Source: Bacteroidota bacterium (GTDB lineage Bacteria > Bacteroidota > Bacteroidia > Palsa-965). From it: a stretch of DNA of 64,000 nt. Below the pieces are notes generated by a model. That model made no database searches, had not been told where the DNA came from, and worked only from the letters and a program-made list of their open reading frames with translations. The DNA is taken from the NCBI GenBank assembly GCA_013298545.1, contig JAAFIA010000003.1, forward strand, positions 22,242 to 86,241, given 5' to 3'. The position numbers were made by a program, and so were the translations under genes. Below, in pieces: positions 34,672 through 41,581 of this stretch; the stretch's first letter is position 1, and every line of letters starts with the position of its first letter.

Positions 34672-35042
34672 ATCCTTTACAATTATCCCCTACAAACGAA
34701 ACGCCAGCCATTCTTTTTGATGCTTCTTTGGGCCTTTTTAAAATTTCAGGACGCAGCTTTCCAATGGATGTTCAGGAATTTTATAATCCTTTATTGCGCT
34801 ATTTCAAAACGTACTTGGATGTTCCTCAACCGAAAACAATACTCGATCTTTCGCTCGACTACTACAATTCTACATCCATGAAAGTAATTTTAAGTATGAT
34901 TTCATCCTTACTGAAATTACATCCCGCGCAAACAAACTTCTCAATCATTTGGCGCTATCAGGCCGATGATGATGATATGCGTGAAGTGGGCGAAGCACTC
35001 AGCCAACAAATTGGGTTTCCTATTCAACTCATTGAGATTTGA
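34668..35042 (+). CDS. SiaC-family regulatory phosphoprotein (DUF1987)
   Basis: Switch protein of 124 residues, DUF1987 family. The core motif LDLSLDYYNSTSMKVIL aligns with the SiaC phosphorylation loop; the residue at position 68 is Ser where P. aeruginosa SiaC has Thr68, followed by Thr69. In the known system unphosphorylated SiaC binds and activates the diguanylate cyclase SiaD. No GGDEF gene is present in this window, so the output partner must be elsewhere or of another type. The gene ends its operon; the next transcript has its own promoter. Confidence 0.87.
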   Translation: MNPLQLSPTNETPAILFDASLGLFKISGRSFPMDVQEFYNPLLRYFKTYLDVPQPKTILDLSLDYYNSTSMKVILSMISSLLKLHPAQTNFSIIWRYQADDDDMREVGEALSQQIGFPIQLIEI

Positions 35043-35052
35043 TACTTGTGTA

Positions 35053-35084
35053 TTTGCATATCGTTAAATTGATGTTAACTTTAG
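35053..35084 (+). promoter_or_regulatory. Promoter of the second CotH gene
   Basis: TTTG at 35053-35056, a 19-base spacer and TAACTTTA at 35076-35083 fit the Bacteroidetes sigma-ABfr pattern (TTTG, 19 bases, TAnnTTTG) with one change. The same TTAACTTTA precedes the first CotH gene. Confidence 0.6.
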
Positions 35085-35103
35085 CAGCACAACACATCGA
35101 ACA

Positions 35104-37194
35104 ATGAAAAAACTTTTCTTCTTATTTTTTGCGTTACCGATTTCGCTTTTCTCCCAAACCTATACAGGAACAGGAGGCGCAATCAATGATGCTACAACCA
35201 ATGATTTTATGCTCAATGTTTCTGGTTTAAACCCAGCAAACATAGACACGGCAACTTTTGGCTTGGAGCAAGTCTGCATCAACCTCACCCATACTTACGA
35301 CGGCGATTTAGATATCCGCATTATTGCTCCAGATGGAACAAATATCCCGCTCAGTACAGGAAACGGTGGCGGTGGGCAAAATTATACCAATACCTGTTTT
35401 AACACTACTGCCGCAACAGCAATCTCGACGGGTTCGCCTCCTTATACGGGAACATTTGTACCGCAAGGGCAAATTGGACGCATCAACAACGGGCAAATTG
35501 GAAATGGGACATGGACCTTGCGCATTATTGATATGGCAGCGCAAGACATGGGCAACCTCATTTCTTGGAACATCTCGTTTGGCAACAATCCGGCAAGCTA
35601 TACGCCATTTACGTCTTCCAACATGCCCATCTTGGTTATCAATACCAATAACCAACAAATTCCTTATGGCACAAAAATCACTGCCGATATGGGCTTGATC
35701 TACAACGGCCCCAACATTCGCAATTACCTCACCGATCCGCGCAACGATTACAACGGAAAAATCGGAATCGAAATTCGTGGCAATTATTCGGCTAGCCTTC
35801 CTCAAAAACCTTACAACATTGAATTGCGCGATGTCAACGGATTTTCAATCGACTCTTCCCTACTGGATATGCCTGCCGAAAGTGATTGGTATTTAATTGC
35901 CAACTACAACGACAAATCATTTGCCCGAAATTTATTATCGATGGAGACTTTTCGCAAGATGGATCATTGGGCTCCACGCGCACGTTTGGTCGAAGTTGAA
36001 GTAAATGGCGATTATCAAGGAATTTATCTCTTATGCGAATCAATCAAGCGCGATGCAAACCGCGTTGACATTGCCAAATTAGACATTACCGAAACTACAT
36101 GGCCCGATATTTCTGGTGGCTACATGATGAAGATTGATTATTGGGACAATACCAATTCGTGGCTGCTCAATTACAGTCCAATTGACCATCCGAATTTAGA
36201 TGTGCACATGGTGTATGTTTATCCCAAACCCGATGTAATTGTTCCACAGCAAAAAACGTATTTACAAACATTCATCAACGATTACGAAACTGCCTTGTAT
36301 AGCACCAGTTTTGCCGACACCGCAAATGGCTATCGCAAGTATGCGAGTACGCGCTCGTTTATCGATTATTTCCTTGTCAATGAAATGGCCCGTAATGTTG
36401 ATGGTTTTAAAAAGAGTCGTTATTTCTACAAAGAAAAAGACAATGCAAACGGAACCATTGGCAAAATGAAAGCAGGCCCTGTTTGGGATTTTGATTGGGC
36501 ATGGAAAGATATTTGGGATTGTTCGTATTTCCAGCAAACAGATGGCTCGGGCTGGTCGCACCTGATTAACGATTGTGGCCCTGATGTCAATTCGCCGGGC
36601 TGGTATGTGCGTTTGTTGCAGGATAGTACATTTGCCAACGAAGTACAATGCCGCTGGACGGAATTGCGCGGAACAATTTTAGACACCACCGCGATTTGGC
36701 ATTTCATTGATTCAATTGCGAATTACTCGAACGAGGCGCAACAACGTCATTACGATTATTGGGGGCACATGGGCCAAGCTTCGGGTACACCAGAAGTAAA
36801 TCCGCCTGCACAATCTTACGCCGAAGAAATCGACAATTTAAAAGCATGGATTCGGCGGCGTTTGGTTTGGTTAGATGCCAATATGCCGGGCACTTTAGCG
36901 GGATGCAACATCGCTAGTGTTGACGCATCAACGCCCTCAAATTACAATTTGACAATTTATCCATCGCCGTTTACTTCACAACTTTCGATTGACTTGGATT
37001 TACCGCAAGCCGAAATGGTTGAAATTTCGTTGACGGATGCGCTTGGGCGGGTATGCGCGGGTATGCAGCAGCGTTGTGCGGGAGGAAAGCAAACCGTCAT
37101 GCTCATTCCAGAATCGGAATTGGCGGCAGGCGTTTATTTGGTGCGGGTGCGCGTTGGCGATGCGGAGGAAGTGCGGCGGGTGGTCAAGGAATAA
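35104..37194 (+). CDS. Secreted CotH-type kinase with P-domain and T9SS sorting domain (paralogue)
   Basis: Paralogue of the protein at 25319 with the same architecture and nearly the same length (696 residues). It has a signal peptide ending at LFSQ, a P domain (FGLEQVCINLTHTYDGDLDI), and a CotH kinase domain with IEIRGNYSASLPQKPYNIEL, YQGIYLLCESIKRDANRV, FIDYFLVNEMARNVDGF and the metal-binding GPVWDFDWAW. It ends in a T9SS type A domain (LTIYPSPFTSQLSIDL, LAAGVYLVRVRVGDAEEVRR). The Lys of EKIKK in the first copy is Ser here (ESIKR), a possible change in activity. It has its own promoter and terminator. Targets are unknown. Confidence 0.9.
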   Translation: MKKLFFLFFALPISLFSQTYTGTGGAINDATTNDFMLNVSGLNPANIDTATFGLEQVCINLTHTYDGDLDIRIIAPDGTNIPLSTGNGGGGQNYTNTCFNTTAATAISTGSPPYTGTFVPQGQIGRINNGQIGNGTWTLRIIDMAAQDMGNLISWNISFGNNPASYTPFTSSNMPILVINTNNQQIPYGTKITADMGLIYNGPNIRNYLTDPRNDYNGKIGIEIRGNYSASLPQKPYNIELRDVNGFSIDSSLLDMPAESDWYLIANYNDKSFARNLLSMETFRKMDHWAPRARLVEVEVNGDYQGIYLLCESIKRDANRVDIAKLDITETTWPDISGGYMMKIDYWDNTNSWLLNYSPIDHPNLDVHMVYVYPKPDVIVPQQKTYLQTFINDYETALYSTSFADTANGYRKYASTRSFIDYFLVNEMARNVDGFKKSRYFYKEKDNANGTIGKMKAGPVWDFDWAWKDIWDCSYFQQTDGSGWSHLINDCGPDVNSPGWYVRLLQDSTFANEVQCRWTELRGTILDTTAIWHFIDSIANYSNEAQQRHYDYWGHMGQASGTPEVNPPAQSYAEEIDNLKAWIRRRLVWLDANMPGTLAGCNIASVDASTPSNYNLTIYPSPFTSQLSIDLDLPQAEMVEISLTDALGRVCAGMQQRCAGGKQTVMLIPESELAAGVYLVRVRVGDAEEVRRVVKE

Positions 37195-37212
37195 TTTTTA
37201 AAACTCTTTTTC

Positions 37213-37254
37213 AAAACGAGCCACATCTTCTACTTGATGTGGCTCGTTTTATTT
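37213..37254 (+). terminator. Rho-independent terminator
   Basis: Perfect 15-base stem AAAACGAGCCACATC / GATGTGGCTCGTTTT with an eight-base loop, then ATTTTG. It ends the second CotH transcript and sits inside the longest frame of the next gene. Confidence 0.87.
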
Positions 37255-37299
37255 TGCCCAACTCCAATTTTTCTATATTTGATCTTCAAACCTAATCCA

Positions 37300-38547
37300 A
37301 TGAAAAAAATCTTATTTGCTCTTCCGTTTGCTTTGCTCTTCGCTTCTTGCGGTAATTCAACCGATACACCAACAAAGACCGATAGCACGGGAACAACGGA
37401 ATCATCTTCCAATCTCGATTGGAAAAAAATCGAATTGGTGAAAATGCTTGCCGGAAATTATGGCTACCGCCTGGAAGGAACAGAAACCCTGCTCTTCGAC
37501 AAAAAAGAGTTCGAACATGGTCGCCCGTTTGCCGAAGGCTTTGCCATTGTTAGCAAAGGTTCTGGCGACGATGAAAAGTTTGGATTCATTGATGCAACCG
37601 GAAAACAGGTGATGGATTATAAATTCAAAGAATTGAAAGATTTTTCCAATGGCCTTGCTTTGGCACAAGAAAATAAAGATGGGCTTTGGGGATTCATCAA
37701 CACCAAAGGCGAGTGGGCCATCAAACCGATGTACAAAAATGCTTGGCCTTTTGCGAATGGGCGCGCACGCATTGCCGAAGGCGAAGTCATGAGCAAATAC
37801 ATGAAACAGTTTGAAGATGCAAAATACGGATTCATCAACACCAAAGGCGATACGGTTATTGCCATCAACTACAACGACGCGTCTGATTTTGGTGAAGGTT
37901 GGGCCGCTGTTGCTAAAAATGGCAAATACGGCTTCGTTGATACAACGGGCAAAGAAGTCATTGCGTTCAAATACGACCAAGCCGATAAATTTGTTCATGG
38001 CATTGCGCCTGTTTTCAAAGGAAGCAAATGTGGTTTCATCGACAAAACAGAAAAAGTAATTGTTCCGATTCAATACAGCAGCTATAAATACGTTTATCAC
38101 TACATCGGATTTAATATTTTCGACGAAGACAACATTGAATATGATGTGGACGGAAAATTAATTATTGTCAGCAAGGGCGAAAAATGGGGCATGGTTGATC
38201 TCACCGGAAAAACTGTTGTAGATTTCTTGTACAGCGAATTAAGTCTGCCAGAAGAAGGCTACATCAACTGCAAAAAAGGCGATAATGCCGGATTGCTAGA
38301 TCTTACCGGAAAAGAAATTATTCCATGCGAATATGTGGAACTCGGCAAACTCAGCGAAGGATTAATCTCCGCTAAAAAAGGCGAAAAATGGGGCTTCTTA
38401 GATGCTGCCGGAAAAATGGTTATTGACTTCAAGTACGATCGTGCTTATGATTTCAGCAGCGGCGAAGCATCTGTTTATGAAGGCGATGTTTATATTAAAG
38501 TGGATAAAACAGGTAAAGAAACGTACCGCGCTGATGCCACAAAATAA
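37300..38547 (+). CDS. WG-repeat lipoprotein
   Basis: Lipoprotein of 415 residues. The start at 37300 gives a signal peptide with lipobox LFASC (MKKILFALPFALLFASCGN). After a Thr/Ser-rich linker come about eight WG repeats, each of the form KxGFIDxTGKxVIxxKY (for example KYGFVDTTGKEVIAFKY and KWGFLDAAGKMVIDFKY). WG repeats form beta-rich folds whose partners are usually unknown. It is a single-gene transcript between two terminators and is likely anchored in the envelope. No enzymatic motif. Confidence 0.87.
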   Translation: MKKILFALPFALLFASCGNSTDTPTKTDSTGTTESSSNLDWKKIELVKMLAGNYGYRLEGTETLLFDKKEFEHGRPFAEGFAIVSKGSGDDEKFGFIDATGKQVMDYKFKELKDFSNGLALAQENKDGLWGFINTKGEWAIKPMYKNAWPFANGRARIAEGEVMSKYMKQFEDAKYGFINTKGDTVIAINYNDASDFGEGWAAVAKNGKYGFVDTTGKEVIAFKYDQADKFVHGIAPVFKGSKCGFIDKTEKVIVPIQYSSYKYVYHYIGFNIFDEDNIEYDVDGKLIIVSKGEKWGMVDLTGKTVVDFLYSELSLPEEGYINCKKGDNAGLLDLTGKEIIPCEYVELGKLSEGLISAKKGEKWGFLDAAGKMVIDFKYDRAYDFSSGEASVYEGDVYIKVDKTGKETYRADATK

Positions 38548-38563
38548 GGAGTAAAAAGAATGA

Positions 38564-38604
38564 CAAAAAGCCGTTTTCGATACTGAAAACGGCTTTTTGT
38601 TTTT
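38564..38604 (+). terminator. Rho-independent terminator
   Basis: Perfect 15-base stem CAAAAAGCCGTTTTC / GAAAACGGCTTTTTG, six-base loop, then TTTTTG, after the WG-repeat gene. Confidence 0.9.
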
Positions 38605-38635
38605 GTAGCGGTTACGCGCAGAATCCGTAATTTTG
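38602..38635 (+). promoter_or_regulatory. Promoter of metF
   Basis: TTTG at 38602-38605 and TAATTTTG at 38628-38635 match Bacteroidetes -33 and -7 boxes with a 22-base spacer. The -7 box lies over the alternative TTG start at 38633, so translation should begin at the ATG at 38642, which leaves a very short leader. Confidence 0.5.
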
Positions 38636-38641
38636 CCGCCT

Positions 38642-39595
38642 ATGAAAGTTACAGAACATCTCAAAGCGGCTAAGTCAACGCTTTTTTCCATCGAAATTCT
38701 TCCGCCGCTCAAAGGCAAAAGCATTCAGTCGATTTATGAAGGCATTGATCCGCTCATGGAATTTAAACCTTCGTTTGTAGATGTTACGTACCACCGCGAA
38801 GAATATATTTATAAAAAGCGCGAAGGCGGCTACCTCGAAAAAGTATCTATCCGTAAACGCCCCGGAACAGTTGGTATTTGCGCGGCCATCATGAACCGTT
38901 ACCATGTAGATGCGGTACCACACATTATTTGTGGTGGCTTTACAAAAGAAGAAACCGAAAGTGCTTTGATTGATTTGCACTTTTTAGGAATTGACAATGT
39001 ATTGCTGCTTCGCGGCGACTCCATAAAATCGGAACCTGCATTTATTCCCGAACCAAACGGCCACGCATACGCCATTGATCTGGTGCGCCAAGTAGGCGAA
39101 ATGAATCAGGCGCGTTATTTACACGAAGACATCAACGATATGGCCCCAACCAATTTTTGTGTTGGTGTTGCAGGCTATCCCGAAAAACATTTCGAAGCGC
39201 CAAATATGGGTTCTGATTTGAAATACCTCAAACAAAAAGTTGATGCGGGTGCTGAGTACATTGTTACACAAATGTTTTTCGACAATAGTAAATATTTTGC
39301 CTTTGTAGAAAAATGCCGCGAAGCTGGAATCAAGGTGCCAATCATTCCAGGTTTGAAAATCATGACGGGTAAAAAGCAATTGCTTGGTCTTCCTAAAATT
39401 TTTAAAATCGATGTTCCTGAAGCGCTTGCCGATGAAGTAGAAAAATGCGAAACCGATGCACAGGTGCGCGAAGTTGGCATTGAGTGGTGCATTCAACAAT
39501 CGAAAGAACTGATGGCGGCAAATGTGCCTTGCTTGCATTTTTACACCATGGGCAGCAGCGAAGTTACGCGGCGTGTAGCGAGCCAAGTTTTTTAA
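38642..39595 (+). CDS. metF: Methylenetetrahydrofolate reductase
   Basis: FAD-dependent TIM-barrel enzyme that reduces 5,10-methylene-THF to 5-methyl-THF for methionine synthesis. Family motifs are FSIEILPP at the start, SFVDVTYH, NVLLLRGD, FCVGVAGYPEKH, AEYIVTQMFFD and IPIIPGLKIM (written here as VPIIPGLKIM). At 317 residues the length is typical. A single-gene transcript: own promoter upstream, terminator at 39781. The last 15 bases are followed by a long non-coding inverted repeat. Confidence 0.95.
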   Translation: MKVTEHLKAAKSTLFSIEILPPLKGKSIQSIYEGIDPLMEFKPSFVDVTYHREEYIYKKREGGYLEKVSIRKRPGTVGICAAIMNRYHVDAVPHIICGGFTKEETESALIDLHFLGIDNVLLLRGDSIKSEPAFIPEPNGHAYAIDLVRQVGEMNQARYLHEDINDMAPTNFCVGVAGYPEKHFEAPNMGSDLKYLKQKVDAGAEYIVTQMFFDNSKYFAFVEKCREAGIKVPIIPGLKIMTGKKQLLGLPKIFKIDVPEALADEVEKCETDAQVREVGIEWCIQQSKELMAANVPCLHFYTMGSSEVTRRVASQVF

Positions 39596-39611
39596 AAATA
39601 CAACTTAGTAA

Positions 39612-39767
39612 CTGTTTAAATTTTATCCTTTAAGTTTGTTATGCGCCTTTTTGCACCATACTTCGTTGCGTTTTTTGACCGTAGGCGCGCTGCTATGGCC
39701 TTCAAAAACGCGCCTCGTCTGGCACAAAAAGCCATCATAACAATTCTCAAAAACAAATTTTAAACAG
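39612..39767. repeat. Long imperfect inverted repeat (hairpin element)
   Basis: A 156-base stretch folds back on itself. CTGTTTAAA at 39612 pairs with TTTAAACAG at the far end, TTGTTATG (39636-39643) with CATAACAA (39736-39743), CTTTTTGCACCA with TGGCACAAAAAG, and GCGTTTTTTGA with TTCAAAAACGC, around an apex near GCGCGCTGCTATGGCC. Mismatches and small bulges interrupt the stem. No open frame and no obvious target-site duplication. Could be a MITE-like relic or a structured RNA. It lies at the edge of the AT-rich hipBA cassette. Confidence 0.7.
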
Positions 39768-39780
39768 GCTCTTATATAGA

Positions 39781-39806
39781 AACCGGAATTTTTCCGGTTT
39801 TTTTAT
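39781..39806 (+). terminator. Rho-independent terminator
   Basis: AACCGGAA / TTCCGGTT stem with a TTT loop, followed by six Ts. Probably ends the metF transcript and isolates the hipBA promoter. Confidence 0.85.
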
Positions 39807-39823
39807 ATCTAAAAATTATTTAA

Positions 39824-39913
39824 TGTCTGCTATTAAAGACATTTTATAATTTTTTGTTTTTAATAACAGACGTTATAATTTATTAAAAAAGTTAATGTTT
39901 GATATTAAAGACT
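39824..39913 (+). promoter_or_regulatory. Three operator-like palindromes upstream of hipB
   Basis: Three sites of form TGTYT-N8-AGACN: TGTCT...AGACA at 39824-39841, TGTTT...AGACG at 39855-39872 and TGTTT...AGACT at 39896-39913. Starts are 31 and 41 bases apart, close to three and four helical turns. The half-site/8-base spacer geometry is that of the Escherichia coli HipB operator (TATCC-N8-GGATA). Sites 1 and 3 also share the core TATTAAAGAC. Autoregulation by HipB is likely. Confidence 0.65.
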
Positions 39914-39946
39914 TTTTAAATATATTTGTTTTATATTTCAAACATT

Positions 39947-40270
39947 ATGAAATCAAATAAAACAATTTTGACACCTCAAGTCAAAACGTCTTTAGCTTTG
40001 CTTGGAGAGCAAATTAAACTTGCTCGTTTACGTCGTCAGATCAGTGTTATCCAAATTGCCGAACGCGCTCATGTTAGTCGTTCCTCTGTATGGCTTGTTG
40101 AGAAAGGTTCGCCGAGTGTTGCTATGGGAATATATTGTCAAATATTATTTGTATTGGGTTTAGAAAAAGATATTCTTCTTATTGCGAAAGACGATGAACT
40201 TGGCCGAAAGCTGCAGGATGCCGAAATACTTCCCAAAAAACGTGCTCCACGACAAAAGAAAAAAACATGA
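39947..40270 (+). CDS. hipB: HipB-like antitoxin, Xre-family transcriptional regulator
   Basis: DNA-binding antitoxin of 107 residues. The helix-turn-helix is GEQIKLARLRRQISVIQIAE through HVSRSSVWLVEKGSPSVAMG (about 20-65), followed by a short dimerisation segment and a basic tail KKRAPRQKKKT. The ATG at 39947 is chosen because the longer frame (39926) lies in the promoter-proximal AT-rich stretch. The gene overlaps hipA by four bases (ATGA), the standard HipBA order. It should bind the three palindromes upstream and neutralise HipA. AT-rich promoter region. Confidence 0.85.
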   Translation: MKSNKTILTPQVKTSLALLGEQIKLARLRRQISVIQIAERAHVSRSSVWLVEKGSPSVAMGIYCQILFVLGLEKDILLIAKDDELGRKLQDAEILPKKRAPRQKKKT

Positions 40271-41514
40271 ATCAGAAAGAGATCGAGGTACATGCGCACT
40301 GCAATGGCCTCCTGTTACAGATGGGTACACTTACGACTATTCCTGCAAAAGGGAAAGAAGTCTTTTCTTTTGAATATACGCCAATGTGGTTAGCATCAGG
40401 TTTCAAATTTATGCTCGATCCTGATTTGCAGTTGTATGCTGGTCGTTATTTTCCGCGCGATCAAAAACAAAATTTTGGTGTCTTTCTCGATTCAAGTCCA
40501 GATCGTTGGGGACGTGTGCTAATGAACCGGCGAGAAGCAATTGTAGCTAGACAAGAGAAACGTTCACCTAAAAAACTGGTGGAGTCAGATTACTTGCTTG
40601 GTGTATTTGACAAACATCGCATGGGTGGCTTACGTTTTCGGCTTGGTAATACTGAAAATTTTTTAGACGATGATCCCGCGAAGTCTGTTCCTCCTTGGAC
40701 TTCGTTGCGTGAATTGGAATATGCTAGTATGCGTTTTGAAGAAGATGATGCCAGTAGCCCAGACAGCCAACGTTGGTTGAACATGCTTTTAGCGCCCGGT
40801 TCTTCGCTGGGTGGTGCTCGACCGAAAGCAGGTGTTGCGGATACAAAAGGGCATTTATGGATTGCTAAATTCCCAAGCATCAACGATGAAAATAATACAG
40901 GAGCATGGGAACTGGTGGCGAATGTGCTCGCATCAAAAGCTGGTATTGATGTCGCAGAAAGTATGGTAAAAAAATTCAATACGCGTCACCATACATATTT
41001 AACCAAACGCTTTGACCGTAAGAAGAATGGCGAACGCATTCATTTTGCATCAGCCATGACCTTGCTTGGTTATACAGATGGAACGGGCGATGATACGGGT
41101 GCAAGTTATCTCGAATTGGTAGAATTTTTGATGCGCCATGGCGCCGATGTGAATACGGATTTGAAAGAGCTGTGGCGGCGTATTGTCTTTTCGATTGCGA
41201 TAAAAAACACAGACGATCATTTGCGCAATCATGGGTTTTTGTTGACAAATCGCGGCTGGCGGCTATCACCAGCTTACGATCTCAATGCCAATCCGCATGG
41301 AACGGGATTAAGTTTGAATATCTCCGAATCGGACAATTCGCTTGCCTGGGATTTAGCTATGGAGGTAGCGCCCTATTTTCGGCTTGATGCGAAACAGGCG
41401 AAATTAATTATGAATCGTGTGAAAAAATCGGTTAGCACTTGGCGAGAATTGGCAAAAAGTACAGGGCTTTCAAAAACGGAGCAAGACCGGCTAGCTCCTG
41501 CGTTTGAGCGATAG
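40267..41514 (+). CDS. hipA: HipA-like serine/threonine kinase toxin
   Basis: Full-length HipA-family kinase of 415 residues; the E. coli enzyme phosphorylates glutamyl-tRNA synthetase and causes persistence. N-terminal subdomain covers about 1-120. The glycine-rich loop is GSSLGGARPK (178-187), the ATP lysine is in WIAKFPS (Lys201), the catalytic loop is IKNTDDHLRNHGF (about 312-324) and the metal-binding Asp is in SPAYDLN (Asp338). All key residues appear intact, so it should be active. The loop carries GGARPK rather than the E. coli AQEKTAL form, so the target may differ. Coupled to hipB. Confidence 0.88.
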   Translation: MNQKEIEVHAHCNGLLLQMGTLTTIPAKGKEVFSFEYTPMWLASGFKFMLDPDLQLYAGRYFPRDQKQNFGVFLDSSPDRWGRVLMNRREAIVARQEKRSPKKLVESDYLLGVFDKHRMGGLRFRLGNTENFLDDDPAKSVPPWTSLRELEYASMRFEEDDASSPDSQRWLNMLLAPGSSLGGARPKAGVADTKGHLWIAKFPSINDENNTGAWELVANVLASKAGIDVAESMVKKFNTRHHTYLTKRFDRKKNGERIHFASAMTLLGYTDGTGDDTGASYLELVEFLMRHGADVNTDLKELWRRIVFSIAIKNTDDHLRNHGFLLTNRGWRLSPAYDLNANPHGTGLSLNISESDNSLAWDLAMEVAPYFRLDAKQAKLIMNRVKKSVSTWRELAKSTGLSKTEQDRLAPAFER

Positions 41515-41581
41515 TAAGCGTTTGTGGATTTACCCAAAACAAAAATCGGATTCCCCATCCGAATTCCTTATTTTTACGGCA

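Noticed and set aside
35308..35805. Long minus-strand frame inside the second CotH gene
   Set aside because: Shadow of a well-supported coding region, with no recognisable domain.
39612..39767. Full insertion sequence at the inverted repeat
   Set aside because: No transposase frame and no target duplication; kept only as a repeat.
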